A stretch of 64,000 nucleotides of DNA from the NCBI GenBank assembly GCA_020091685.1, contig CM034599.1:27775922-27839921 (forward strand), in the 5' to 3' direction. This DNA comes from Lutjanus erythropterus. Lineage: Eukaryota > Chordata > Actinopteri > Lutjaniformes > Lutjanidae. A program made the position numbers and the translations under genes. Under the pieces are notes generated by a model. It did not search any database. It was not told the DNA's origin and was given only the letters and a program-made list of their open reading frames with translations. Shown here one piece after another: positions 15,101-25,543 of the stretch (the first letter of the stretch is position 1; each line of letters opens with the position of its first letter).

Positions 15101-18100
15101 TTCAGCTTGTCAACAAATGTAAGTGTCAGGCTGTCCATGAAGGGGTAGGGTACCAATTCTTGCATAATATGGCTTTAATGGATCAATGTGTAGGAGTTTG
15201 TGTCATCAAGCAGGAGCCTTCAGATCATCTCACCCTCCCCTTCCAAGTGTGTGAAAGAACCTAGAGTGGCAAAAAACACGAAAGGTGCTCTCCAGAGCTA
15301 ATGTTTGGTTTGTCCCTTCTGGGCCTCTCTAGGAATATGGTGGTGCAACAAGGCAGCCACCATAGAAAAAAGACCTGTAATAGCTGTACTATAGAACTAG
15401 ACATTAGACATAAAGATGGCCCTTATTCAGTTCAGTAAGAACTGCTCGCTTGGAGCACATGACAAAAAGATTTTCTAGCTTCTGGATTTATTTCCACGGT
15501 ATGCAGCCTGCTGAAAATGCACAGTGGTGGTTTTCCTGGTGGCCACACCCACGGGTTCTCACTCCACCCATAGACTTTGCATTGTGATGATGTCACAGAT
15601 TTGGGGTTTTTTTGGCTCCAAGGAAAAAACTCCATGCATCAAAAAATTATAATAGAAAGAGTCCTGCCAGCAATTTCATAGACATCTCTTTTATAATGGT
15701 GGTTTATGGAGAAAGTGTGTTTGGGTCACAGGGGAATTTTTTGCTACAATATTGCAACTGTTCACTGAGAAAAACTGAAAGCAAGGCTGAGTGCGCTGTC
15801 TAGATTCTATTATAAATCAATGGAACCAAGGCCCTTTGTAAATATAAATGGCTCATTCTAAGGTAAAAAAAAAAAACCCACAATGATTCTTATTTTCAGG
15901 TGATAATACACTAATGAAAACATGCTGATGAACATTATATTCCATTTCTGCCATATTCTGCCAAGGGATCCTAATAAATGTTACACACTGGACCTTTAAA
16001 TATTCATATTCTAGGAACACAGAATTGTTCATTTACTCACGGTAAGTTGTCTAACTTGTATTTAGTTTAACTTAAAAACGAGATGACTAAAACTTCAACT
16101 CGTGTAAGCACACAAGCTCTTAAATGGCTCCTAAACCTCATCCAGGCTTCACATATGCACACATCATATTTCTGCCGTGTCAGCAAGAGTCAAAATGACA
16201 TGAAGAGCAATAATTTCCACCTCGTTATCAGACACAGCATAAACGGAGTAACTGAGAAAAATGTCCAGAAAGAGCAGGAAAGGGAGAAGGAGCATTCTGT
16301 GTGGGAGGAAGTCATGGAGATACATGATGGCAAGAACAAAAAAAGAAAAGAAAGAACAAGAAAAATCATTGCTGAATCCACTGTCAGGCTTAAATCCATC
16401 TGTCATCACATCCTATTGACACACTGTAACAGATGCTCTCTAAACGCAATGCTATCAGCAACAGACAGACAGACATACCGCAAAGCAAACAAATCATTAC
16501 ACCATTGCAGCCTCAAAGTGAGATAATAGAAATCTTGCCTGTCAGTCTCCAACATGGGAAAGGAGAAAAAAATGTATGTCTATGTGGTTAAAATAGGGTC
16601 ACAAGTAGCCTGCCAGAACATTACTGTTCTTTCTTCAAATATAATCAGAACTGATGAGAAATTGCCACGCTGCATAAGCATGGAGGCGTACTGACTCACT
16701 CCATTCTGCAGCTTATTCATCACAAATTTCAGAGGGGACATTATAAAAACCTCATATGGTAACCCTTACTTTGACGTTGTCCATTAAACTCTGTGCAACC
16801 TTTTCTAATTGACTGCAGCAAATTCCTGCTGTCTCCTCCGTCACTACTTTTATTCCCAGCTGTATTCCAGCAGGGAACTGTGCTTTAATTTAATCTGCTG
16901 TGTACTGCAACTAAATTTCAATCAAGTTTCTTTGTGCCTGCGCTCCATGCCGCTCATTGTGTCCACTGCCCCTGACCCAGGCTCCATCTCTCTCTGCCCA
17001 CGGGGTAAATACAGAGCAGGGCAGTGAGTCAAAAATGTCCTCACCACTGCTTTTGCTGCGAATAGAGGACGTCACCAGGCAGAGCAAGAGAGCGGCAACA
17101 AGCAGGACATGACAGGAGCGGGGAGGAAAAAGTACAGCAGGCCTCGCAGGGTCGTTCCTCAGCAAATGAGTGACCATAAATCTGTCTGATAGAAATGTTG
17201 TGGCAGCACTCAGCTAATGGTTTTCCCTGCCTGTATACCTTCACAAAGGACCTGCCAAACACACAGCCTCTCACTACTAGTACTACACTCTGAAACAAAC
17301 AGAAAATGTTCAAACTGTGTGATACAACATGATATGAAGCTGTGTGTACTTAAAAACTTTGGCACCACTTTACAATAAGACTACCCTTATAAATGGTTTA
17401 TAATTCAGTTATTAAAGTAACATGTAAACAGTTAAAATCATTAATAAGTTGTTACAACACATTAGATACTAAGAGAAACAGTGACCTGTTGCTTGCCAAA
17501 TAGTGAGCTCATTTTTGTCAGGACTATTAAGGCTCAGATCTCATAGTTTACTAAATTTATTTAGTCTTCTCCATCAGCAGCATTTATCCCATTAGGCCAT
17601 TGGGCAAAGGTCGGCAATTGCTTTGACCCCAAACTACAATGGGCCCATAAAATGCCTTATGAACTTATGGTTAACTTGGTATGTTTTTTTTAATTATATA
17701 ATTAATTAAATAATAAAAAAACAAACACTTAAATGGCATCCTTTAATTTTTTATTATTATTTTATTTTCATTATCTTAAGGCACATCCATGTAAATGATG
17801 CAGGAAGATGTGGAGACAAAGGGCTCTGTGTGCTGCACAGACTTTTAAAAGATGAAGTGAAGCTACTCTAACCTGACACGTCAGATGATTTGCTACAGAA
17901 TCATCTGGGAAACCATCTGGGAAACTGTTTGGAGAGGGGCAGGCACTTTCAAAAAAAAAAAAAAAAAAAAACACTTGGCAGGTGATTGGATGAACCATAT
18001 GTCAGATCTAACTAAGCTAACTTTAACCAATCAGATCAAAACACTTTAACCAAAGCCAGAAGAGCATCTCTTCCATGGAGAAAAGCCTTCAGTGTCAGTC

Positions 18101-21100
18101 TTTGCTCTCTTTGTCAGTGAAGAAATACTCTCCAGTTCTGATATAACTGATCCTATCGCAGTATCTATGCTAATCTCTTCAGGATTGTCTGCCCCAGCCA
18201 GTCTCAGCTGGCTGGGGCAGGGCCTTTCTGTGCGGAGTTTGCATGTTCTCCTTGTGTCTGTGTGGGTTCTCTCCAGGTTCTCCGGCTTCCTCCCACAGTC
18301 CAAAGACATGCATGCTAGGTTAACTGGTGACTCTAAATTGCCCGTAGGTGTGAATCTGAGTGTGAGCGGTTGTCTGTCTCTATGTGTCGGCCCTGCGATG
18401 AACAGGCAACTTGTCCAGGGTGAACCCCGCCTCTTGCCCAATGTCAGCTGAGATAGGCTCCAGCCCCCCGTGAGCCTTCGGGAATAAGCGGTTACAGAAC
18501 ATGAATGAATGAATGAATGTTTTTTCTGGAGTTTATGATGGAAGTAACTAAAGAGTGACACATGTTGTCTAGATGGTATCAAGTGTGATATAATGGACGG
18601 TAAGCTGCACTGTGTCATCTCTACTGTGTTGTTTTTTCTTCTGATATGAGTTGGATGCCGCAAGTTGGCTTAGATGGAGAAAAAAAATTGGTAGAGTTGC
18701 AGATTTTGCCTTTCATTTCAATTAATGAAATTAAAAGCCCATTTTAATCTGTTTTCAATTTAATTTTGAAATTGTGACACCCCTAATAGTGATAATACAT
18801 CAATGTATTGAACATGTGTAATAACTTGTTTAGAATTGTTCATTAATGATTTATAATGTTCACAACCCAATTAATAATTTAATTATAAGTCATCTAGGAG
18901 GGCAGTATTATTATAACATGGTACCAAAGCTTTCACATATGACTCAGCCTCTGGGACACACACTAACTCTCCCACACATGAGACTCATCCTGTCTTATCC
19001 CTGCTCTCTGCACACACCTTTGAACATGTTCCCTAATGGGGGTTAAACACCATTTAGCAGCAGAAAGAAGAAACTCAATCAGTCTTTACAGAGGGTCTCT
19101 GTAGGCACGAGACAATGAAGCACTCTGCAGACCTCTTTAGACTCAAACAAAATGTTTAATCTAGTGGAACAGCTACATGTAATTCTGCAGCAGCCTGACA
19201 GGATGATAGCTGCGGCCTCTCAGCCCGCTTGTCAAGATGTTTTCTGTGTTAACACCAGGGCTTTCTGAGCGCACAGCAAACCAACACTTTGGTTTGAGCT
19301 GCTCTTTTTTTTGTCTCCTCCTTGGCCCGATCTCATTTTCTCAGTGGCACCTCGTCTGTGTAGATAACCACAGCTGTTCTTGGGAGGGCTATGTGTGACA
19401 CTGGAGGGGAGAGAAGGAGGGAAGTGTTCAGCGGCGGCAGAGGCAGGTGTGGTGACCTTGGAGATTTCTACCTTGAGAGCGTCACAGCCTCTCCACCGAA
19501 GCTGCAATGGACAGGAGTCAAAAACACACCTCAAGTCAACAGAGGCATGGAATGGGGCACGTTGTTTCAGTACCTAAGGACCTTTTACAGTCATATACAC
19601 ATACACATGCACTGAATCCAGACTTTTTTGTGCTTTTGTAGCTTAAAACAATACTTACATGCTTCTATGTACACTGGAGCACCTTTTTCATGGCAGCCAT
19701 ATTGATATAAAATAGTAGGTAAACAAAGGCGTTACCAATGATGGTAATTAAAGCAATGGTTTAGGTTATTTGAAGTGTGGTTGTGTGAGGTACATATCCA
19801 TAGTCAGTGTATTATCTACAGTAGATGCCAGTTGGTATGTCCCTAGTTAGAAGAAACAGACGGGGGTTCCAGTGCTGGAGCTATACTGTTGTGGACAGGG
19901 TCAGCGGAAAAAGGTATGTAAAGCATTTAAAAAAAGGTCCACCCAAAAATAATCAGTATTACTTAAAGTGTATGCTTTATTTAGAATATTTCTTTGCTTC
20001 ACGTCACTATCACACAGCCTTTTCTGACAGGAAACCGCTGCAATATAAGCCAAATAACACGCAATGACACAAACAAACCAACCAACTGAGGCAGCAGCAG
20101 ACCAGCTGTTCTGTGTGCTAAAATTACTGATTTCACCAATGGAGTTTGGTTGGTTTGGAGAAAGCAATATTGGCCTTATATAACAGCAGTTCCCCATTAG
20201 AAAAGGCTGGTTGACAACAAGGTAAAGTTGTGAAAATATCCTAAATATAAAGTACACTTAAACTGATAATATCCTTTAAAGATAGAATAAGTAGGATTTG
20301 TCTGAACTGTTTCTAAATGCACAAGACATTTAGTTGATTGCTGAGCCTCTTCTGTCATTTCAGTGATTATCTACACCTGTGCTCACTCACCTGCCCCTGC
20401 TTTTGCCATCAGCCACCCCTCTTTATTACTTGCCCCAGTGATGCCCTTAAGTCAACCCTGTGCTACGTATCTATACTCCTGTGTGTTCTCTGCTCCCTTG
20501 CCACATAGTCGTTGTTCCTCTTTGTGTTTTGCTTTCCAGCCTTTTTCTAGTGTCAGTTTTGAATTTTTCACTGTGCTTTTCTCTCTGCTTTTCCTATGAG
20601 TCGGTTCAGCTGGAATCTGTGCAGGTTCAGCAGTCTGAGTCACTCAGATCAAATGGATATCTTCTAAAGGTTGCAGCCTTTTTGGTGTCAAATCTCCTCT
20701 CTGTCACACTGTGACAATGGGACAGTTCAACCCAAAATCAAAAAGACAGATTTTCCCTCTTACCTGTAGTGCTATTTTCCTCTATACTGTTTGGTGTGAG
20801 TTGCCGAGTTTTGGAGATATCAGCTGTAGAGATCATCAGCTACCTTCTCTCCAATATAATGAAACTTGATGGCACTCAGCTTGTGGTGTTGAAAGCACCA
20901 AAAAAAAACCAAAAACAAAAACAAACCAAAAAAAAAAACTTGACAGCAGAGATCATGACCTGGTCACTCAAGAAAATCCACAGACCTTGTTGTGAGCAGT
21001 TTCATGTAGGAACTATTTTGTTTCTACCAAACTGTTGCATGACAAAGATGAGCTGGCAACAAAGGACGGAAACTCACAAGACTAAATACACAGGGAGGCT

Positions 21101-23158
21101 AATCAGGGCTGGAGAAAACAATCAGAAATAAAAAAAAAAAGGAAAGGAAAAGACAGGTGGTTAAACAGCAGAAATAAGTAACCTAAAACCCAAAACCATC
21201 AGTCAAACTACACCCCTCAAATGCATCACTGAACAACAGGAAACATGCATCTATTCATCGTAGAGAGGATCAGGATAATGATCAGGTATTTGTTCACAGA
21301 TCAGTCTTGACCTAAAGAAAATGGCGGCAACGTTGATGTAACGCAGCAACAAGCTGAAGTGGTCAGTGCGGCATCTACGTATATATGTCTGTGGTTCAGA
21401 CAACAAGGTCTGCAGATAGGTCTGTGTATCACTGGAACATTTTTGATATTGAACGGCTCCTTTAATTACTGTATCCAAAAATGTTTTAATGTGCATAAGA
21501 GCATGTTGGTGTTGTTTTAAGACAGATTTGAAAAAATGTGAACCTATCCTCAGAAGAAAACAACTTCCAGAGATGAAAATCTACAAGAAAACATGAGATA
21601 AGCCCTCAATATTCTTGGCAAAGAAGAAGACAGAGCAACAAATCTGCTTTGCAAAGTGACTACAAACCTTGAGCACTTGGAGCTACAGTACATTCTTGCT
21701 ATGATCCTGCAATCAGATGCGTCTCCGACTAATGAGGTGTGGCATATGACCTGTGGCCATGAATAAAAGGGCAGTCTGTTCTATTTTTAAATTGGGACTT
21801 TAAGCAGGAGCTGTGGCGATGCCTGCAGCACAAAAAAACCCTATTATTTTCTGTCTATAACCCAAGCCAGTCACCACTGCCAATAACTCATCTGAGTATA
21901 TTTGAACACTGCTCTTAATCAGTTTAGAGCTGCAACCATTGACAATAAATATGTTAATGGTTGCAAGGATTACTTGATTAATCACTTAGCTGATCAAAAG
22001 ACAATTAGTAGCCAACTATTTTGATATTTATCCATCTGCATTTTTTTGCAGTGTTTTGGAGATATCAGCTGTAGACATGTCTGCCTTCTACAATCTATTT
22101 TCTTTCTGTGGTAGAATCTACCAGAATTACTTTATTTTCTATTCGAAAGAGGGTAGTTCTTACATGAAACGTACAACAAGGTCTGTGGATTATCTTGGGT
22201 AACCAGGTCATGATTTTTGGAAAGAGACAATGATATTGAAATTTTCAACATGTTTTGGTGCTTTGAGCATCACAAGATGAGTGACATTCAGTCCCGTTAT
22301 ATTGGAGAGAAGGCAGACATCTGTAGCTATCCAAAACTGTGAACTGCCCCTTTAAATGTGAAGATTTTCTGCTTTTCTTTGTAATTCATGGTAGCAAAGC
22401 AGAGAGCAGAGAGAGTGTTTGGGTTCTGGACAGTTGTTTGGGCAAAAGAAGCAATTTGAAGATGTCACTTGGGGTCCTAATGAGCATTTTTCACATTTTT
22501 AAAAAACATTTTAAAGACGGGAATAGATGGAATAGATTGAATAATCATGAAAATAACTGTCAGATTAATCAACAGTTAAAATAAGTGGTAGCTGCAGCTC
22601 TAGTTAGGTTGGGAGTCTGCAAAAGGCATGTTGTGATTAATAAACAACAATATGCAAGCTGGCATTCCCTCCTCATGAGGAGGGAGAGAGTTTACATCGT
22701 CAAAGTGAGGCTCTCCGAGGCTTTAAGTCAGCCGGGTCTCCATAGCAACTAGTAGACTAAGGACATCTGATAGTGATGGGAGAATAAATAAAATTGTGTC
22801 TTTGTGGATTCATGCCATTGGCTGTGAGCAGATGGGCACTTGTAAAAATGAAGTAGGGATAAAATAAATGAGATGTGGCTTCAGGCAATCAGAGAAAAGC
22901 TGCTTTAAAACCTCCTTAAATAAAAGTTAGAGACATTTTTACCTGACTGGAGCTGGATGGGAAGGAGGATATCGGCGGGACGTCCAGGATCTTCAGCTCG
23001 TACATGTTCCCGTTGAGGATGACGGAGGGTCTGTACACATATCTGGTCCTGGTCGGCGTGTACACCTCCGAGAAGTCGTTATAGATGAACTGGCGGATTA
23101 TAGAAGTTTTCCCCACTCCGGGAGCACCGATGACTGCGATACTCAGCGTCTCCACCAT
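1..23158 (-). CDS. rasl10a: Ras-like GTPase RASL10A, three coding exons, C-terminus outside window
   Basis: This is a small Ras-family GTPase of the RASL10 (RRP22-like) branch. Exons join(22943-23158, 5453-5577, 1-188) on the minus strand give 176 residues; family members are about 203, so roughly 27 C-terminal residues including any CAAX box lie off the left edge. Visible motifs are the P-loop GAPGVGKT (residues 11-18), a switch-I-like TPT (about 34-36), NKRD (128-131, guanine specificity) and ECSAK (157-161). Where typical Ras proteins have DxxGQ there is [10 protein letters not shown] (about 59-68), so the catalytic glutamine is missing, as known for this branch. Junctions are GT/AG with phases 0 and 2. 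The ap1b1 gene lies upstream on the same strand, as in human AP1B1-RASL10A, which favours rasl10a over rasl10b even though parts of the sequence (DICC, PPISSFP) resemble RASL10B. Confidence is high for family, good for the paralogue. Confidence 0.88.
189..5452 (-). other. rasl10a: rasl10a intron 2
   Basis: A 5.3-kb intron with AT-rich sequence and no convincing coding segment. It contains a GT run near 2620-2636 and one copy (about 3857-4003) of a dispersed repeat whose second copy is in an ap1b1 intron. Its acceptor end has an unusually long T/C tract (about 210-238). Confidence 0.8.
3857..4003. repeat. Dispersed repeat, copy A (partner near 52024-52181)
   Basis: This segment shares an ordered series of matching blocks with 52024-52181 in the same orientation, for example GTGACAGGC, AAGAATAACTATA, CACTGATGGTCT and CATATAGA. 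The copies sit in different genes, so this is an interspersed element of unknown class, not a local duplication. Confidence 0.7.
5453..5577 (-). CDS. rasl10a: rasl10a coding exon 2
   Basis: Residues 73-113 plus two bases of codon 114. The translation starts [20 protein letters not shown] and continues [11 protein letters not shown], matching the central beta4/alpha3 part of RASL10 proteins. The acceptor is CCTCAG and the donor is GTATGG. The 125-nt length fits the phase of both neighbours. Confidence 0.92.
5640..7340. repeat. Dispersed repeat interrupted by a MITE-like insertion
   Basis: The left part (about 5640-5830, with AATATCTCAACAACTACTGG) and the right part (about 7046-7320, with TGTTAGCATGCTAACCTGCT) look like the two ends of one common fish interspersed repeat. 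They are separated by the element at 6374-7043. Assignment as one repeat is inference from general familiarity with teleost repeats. Confidence 0.5.
6374..7043. mobile_element. MITE-like element with CAGTGGTTCTCA terminal inverted repeats (hAT-like)
   Basis: The left end reads CAGTGGTTCTCACCCATTTT and the reverse complement of the right end reads CAGTGGTTCACAACCTGAGG. So there are imperfect terminal inverted repeats about 670 bp apart. CAGTGGTTCTCA-type ends are typical of non-autonomous hAT elements. The flanking 8-mers are no longer identical, suggesting an old copy. No transposase is visible. Confidence 0.6.
7356..7730. mobile_element. TTAA-ended MITE-like element, copy 1
   Basis: The left end is TTAAAGAACCAGTGTGTAGG; the right end in reverse complement is TTAAAGGTCCAGTGTGTGAG. 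The two ends are inverted repeats beginning with TTAA, the target type of piggyBac-like elements. A second copy is at 15175-15999. There is no transposase; superfamily is inferred from TTAA only. Confidence 0.65.
10645..10880 (+). repeat. Interspersed repeat, inverted partner at 17870-18120
   Basis: It matches the reverse complement of about 17870-18120. The shared core includes GGTTCATCCAATCACCTGCC, followed by AAGTGTTTTTT, and the CTGAAGGCTTTTCTC block upstream. The two copies lie 7 kb apart in opposite orientation in the same intron. Confidence 0.7.
11470..12060. other. Repeat-free intronic stretch, possible conserved regulatory element
   Basis: I recognise none of the window's repeat families here. 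The stretch has several AT-rich homeodomain-like cores (CTAATTAACATGAAG near 11612 and others) and more CpG than its surroundings near 11905-11980 (GTGTCGGCGAGG, CACGGGGCGTTCGTGG). This is a weak hint of a conserved non-coding element; conservation cannot be judged from one sequence. Confidence 0.2.
15175..15999. mobile_element. TTAA-ended MITE-like element, copy 2, with internal insertion
   Basis: The left end (TTAATGGATCAATGTGTAGG) and the right end (ACACACTGGACCTTTAA) match the element at 7356-7730, including CCCTCCCCTTCCAAGTGTGT and TTTCTGCCATATTC inside. About 430 bases (roughly 15395-15830) interrupt the similarity and look like a second, unrelated insertion. Confidence 0.6.
17364..17500. 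repeat. Repeat end with CCACTTTACAATAAG motif
   Basis: GGCACCACTTTACAATAAGA is a frequently seen terminal motif of a fish interspersed repeat. A diverged inverted version lies at about 28430-28500 (reverse complement contains TACCACTTTTAAATACGACA). Similar AT-rich sequence resumes at about 18780-18900, so the copy may be split by the repeats between 17845 and 18520. Confidence 0.45.
17870..18120 (-). repeat. Interspersed repeat, inverted partner of 10645-10880
   Basis: The reverse complement contains the same core as 10645-10880, with a roughly 20-base homopolymer A run (17950-17970 on the plus strand) expanded at the position of the shorter run in the other copy. Confidence 0.7.
18215..18520 (+). 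mobile_element. Retroposon 3' end with (TGAA)n tail
   Basis: The sequence contains GCGGAGTTTGCATGTTCTCC, CCACAGTCCAAAGACATGCA and GAGATAGGCTCCAGCCCCCC, and ends GGAATAAGCGGTTACAGAA followed by repeated TGAA. This is the very common fish retroposon tail that gives long spurious frames on the other strand. The LINE/SINE class is not certain from this fragment. Confidence 0.7.
19752..20277. mobile_element. Foldback MITE-like family X, copy 1 (right end truncated)
   Basis: It shares TTATTTGAAGTGTGGTTGTG, CAGTGTATTATCTACAGTAGATG, GTGGACAGGGTCA and the CACACAGCCTTTTCTGA(C/T)(A/G)GG block with the copies at 35024-35821 and 43283-44024. The second half is a reverse-complement version of the first (AGAAAAGGCTGG and ACTTAAACTGATA). 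The outer right terminus is missing. Confidence 0.65.
20726..21270 (+). mobile_element. Interspersed element family Y, copy 1 (interrupted)
   Basis: This contains TTTTGGAGATATCAGCTGTAG, CTTCTCTCCAATATAATG, AATCCACAGACCTTGTTGTG and CATGTAGGAACTATTTT, the order found in reverse at 22035-22345. A-rich and unrelated sequence interrupts it near 21040-21200. Confidence 0.6.
22035..22345 (-). mobile_element. Foldback element family Y, copy 2, opposite orientation
   Basis: The left end TTTTGGAGATATCAGCTGTA and the right end in reverse complement, TTTTGGATAGCTACAGATGT, are inverted repeats, both continuing into CTGCCTTCT. The interior matches copy 1 at 20726-21270 on the opposite strand (CCACAGACCTTGTTGTACGT when reversed). 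The pair forms an inverted repeat of about 1.5 kb span in rasl10a intron 1. Confidence 0.65.
22943..23158 (-). CDS. rasl10a: rasl10a coding exon 1
   Basis: Residues 1-72. The ATG is at 23156-23158 and the open frame begins [18 protein letters not shown], the first beta strand and P-loop expected at the N-terminus of a Ras fold. The exon ends SSSQ followed by a GTAAAA donor (phase 0). It sits in CpG-rich sequence. Confidence 0.92.
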
Positions 23159-23750
23159 TCCTGAAGCCCGAGTTCAGCACCATGGACAGCGACGACAACA
23201 ACGACAGATGTGACCATCCAGAAGCACAGCTGGCCGCCGCCGCTGTGTTTGTTGCACTCTGATGGAATTCAGTCCACCGCTGCTGCCCTCCTCCAGCCTC
23301 GAAATCACCTCAGCCGGGTTCAACTGCGTGCGATTAAAACGAATCAAATCATCCAGGGAAGAAACTTTACCTCCACGCAGCTCCGAGGGAGGTTGTCAAA
23401 AATAAAGCTCAGCCATGATCATGCGGACGGACGGATTCTCGCTGCCTCTGCAATCCGACGCGCAGAGAGAAACTCTTGGTTTTCAGGGGACATCCCCAGG
23501 CGACCTCGTCCCCCGAAAGGAAGCGTAAAAGTCCGTCCTTGCTGTCCCCACATGGACATAATCTCATCCAGGCTAGACTCTGACCTTGTGCACGCGCTCA
23601 GGAGCCCTCGGTGTCTTCATTGATTATCTCCTCCGCACCTCTCACTCATTTCCAGCGATGCACCACCACCTCCACCACCGCGCTCCTCCATCACACGGAG
23701 GACGGGCGCACAGCCGCCAGCCTCGCCAATGAGCTTCCCACGTGTTCAGA
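23159..23750 (-). promoter_or_regulatory. rasl10a: CpG-rich 5' region and likely promoter of rasl10a
   Basis: CpG dinucleotides and GC content rise sharply from exon 1 to about 23.75 kb compared with flanking AT-rich DNA, as expected of a vertebrate CpG-island promoter. It contains a palindromic E-box CACGTG (23739-23744) and a CCAAT element on the plus strand (23726-23730). No TATA box is evident. The transcription start and 5' UTR length cannot be fixed from sequence alone. Confidence 0.55.
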
Positions 23751-23947
23751 AATGGCATGAAGCCCCATAATTTTGCTTTTCAGTCGATGACAGAGATACA
23801 GAGTCACATCTGTGGGGTTTAAAAGAGAAAAACAGGCGATCCACGCAGCCTGCAGACGCGCGTTTTCTGTAAAGGCATCTGGAGCCGATTAACGAGCATT
23901 GTGTGTCTGGAGAGACATGAACACTGCTGCTGTCTCTCTCCGTGTCT

Positions 23948-24070
23948 CTGTCTCTCTCATCACTTGCAATATCCTCCTGCCCCTGCTCGTCCAATAGGAT
24001 CATGTTGTGCGCAAGGCGTGTGAAAGCTGTGAGCTCCCATACGACGCACACAAATGGCAAAAGGAGTAGG

Positions 24071-24085
<15 letters not shown>
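23948..24085. repeat. Local direct duplication, copy 1 (ends in CA microsatellite)
   Basis: About 138 bases are repeated at 25544-25681 in the same orientation, with roughly nine in ten positions the same. Shared blocks include CTGTCTCTCTCATCACTTGC, CTGCTCGTCCAATAGGATCA and GGCAAAAGGAGTAGGCCACA. Both copies carry a CCAAT-like core and end in CA repeats. Confidence 0.85.

Positions 24086-24117
<32 letters not shown>
24072..24117. repeat. CA microsatellite, about 23 units
   Basis: Uninterrupted alternating CA at the right end of duplication copy 1, about 0.9 kb upstream of the rasl10a start codon. Confidence 0.97.
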
Positions 24118-24119
<2 letters not shown>

Positions 24120-25543
24120 TTCATTTTATTTATTATCTTTCTTTATTTTACTTCAAAGCAGTGAATAATTAAATAAACAAATGAGTGACAGTCTGTAAAA
24201 ATAACTCACGAAGTCTTTAAAATTGGGACAAACGCGTATTTTGAGGGGATTTTGATTTTTACTCTTCAATTTCCTGTGAAAATATATTTTAAAAGACCAA
24301 ACTATTAGCTATTAAACCTTGCAACGGGCAAACCTCTCGGTGATCTATTTCATTGAATGTAGACGTCAACTCTGTCAGATGGAAAATCTTACATACTTGA
24401 CGTTTTAAGAAGTTAACATAATGTTCCATGTTTTTCATTTTACAGCATAGTCATAGTGAGTGGCCATTTTATTGTTTAAACTTTCTAAGAGTTCTCTTAA
24501 TGGTCATCAAAATACAAAACAATCATTTTTATTTAGCTTTGATTTAGAAGGACTGTTGACATGTTATTGTGGAAACACATCTGACAGCAATATTATTTAA
24601 TGAATTTATAAGAAAAAAAAAGTATTCCCGCCTTTTTTAAACCAGGAAGTGAGACAAGGGTCCTTAGTTGGTGGGGAGTAGGGTTACTTTAAAGAGTTAA
24701 TTAATAAAATGTAGTCACTGACCTAATCCAAGTATCACAAGTAATGTAATCTGATCACTTTCCGTTAATTTGGATTACCTCAACACCAAATATGCTGGAA
24801 CTGTTTAGCCTAATATCATGTTTTATATTTATTGTAGGTGTATTAATTGTTTGTCCAGCTATCCCTTTGATATACATGAATGCATGTTTAGATTAATGAC
24901 AGTAAAATTAAGGGCAGTAATGTGCCTTTAAATGTACTTTGTTAAATATTCTAGTCACACTTCACATTCAAACTTAAAGTAAACTGACATTAACTTATTC
25001 TGGGGGTTTTGGTTTGACACACCAGCATCACAACCTACGGTCCCAAAATATTTTTTAGTAACAGCGGTAGAAGTATTGAGGTTTGCTAGATAAATGGATT
25101 TCTACGTTGCTAACATTAGCGGTTGGTCAGTGTCGCTAACATTACCTGTAAACGTGTTTTTAAATCAGAGTTCTTCAATGCTGACAGTATTTTCTCTATA
25201 AAAAAATACTCTATAAAAAATACTATAATATACTGTAAGTCCTACTTAAGTTAAAGTACAGATGTATTAGCATTGAAATATACCAAAAATAAAAGTGCTC
25301 ATTATGCAGAATGGTCCATGTTATAATTAGTGTAAGCATCATTAATCTTGCAGCTGGTAAATTTGGAGTTAATTTCTGCTACAACTTCCTATACTGCTGG
25401 GTGTCATAATTTCTTAATAATTATATTCTGTATTAATAATATAAATCTGCAAAATAACTGATATCTCATCTTGTCAAATAAATGTCGTAGAGTAAAAAGA
25501 ACAATATTACAATAACAAAAGGAAAAAGAATAGTACAATATAT

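Larger units (their letters stand above)
5578..22942 (-). other. rasl10a: rasl10a intron 1 (17.4 kb, repeat-rich)
   Basis: A long intron separating the P-loop exon from the rest of the gene. It carries several nested dispersed repeats, listed separately: 5640-7340 with an insertion, 7356-7730, 10645-10880, 15175-15999, 17364-18935, 19752-20277, 20726-21270 and 22035-22345. The stretches 7731-10640 and 11080-15170 show no coding exon or RNA gene I can support. About 11470-12060 looks free of the recognised repeats. Confidence 0.75.

Noticed and set aside
16083-16526. A 147-codon plus-strand open frame in rasl10a intron 1
   Set aside because: Lysine/glutamate-rich low-complexity translation with no family resemblance, no upstream promoter-like sequence and no splice partner; likely chance.
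18046-18663. A 205-codon open frame on the minus strand
   Set aside because: Most of it is the antisense reading of the retroposon tail at 18215-18520, whose GC-rich sequence often yields long spurious frames in fish genomes; no start context, splice sites or domain support it.
23210-23623. A 137-codon plus-strand open frame opposite the rasl10a 5' region
   Set aside because: Stop codons are rare simply because the CpG-rich segment is GC-rich; the translation resembles no known protein.
24072-24117. Regular short repeats that might be taken for a CRISPR array
   Set aside because: A plain dinucleotide microsatellite with no spacers, in a vertebrate genome.
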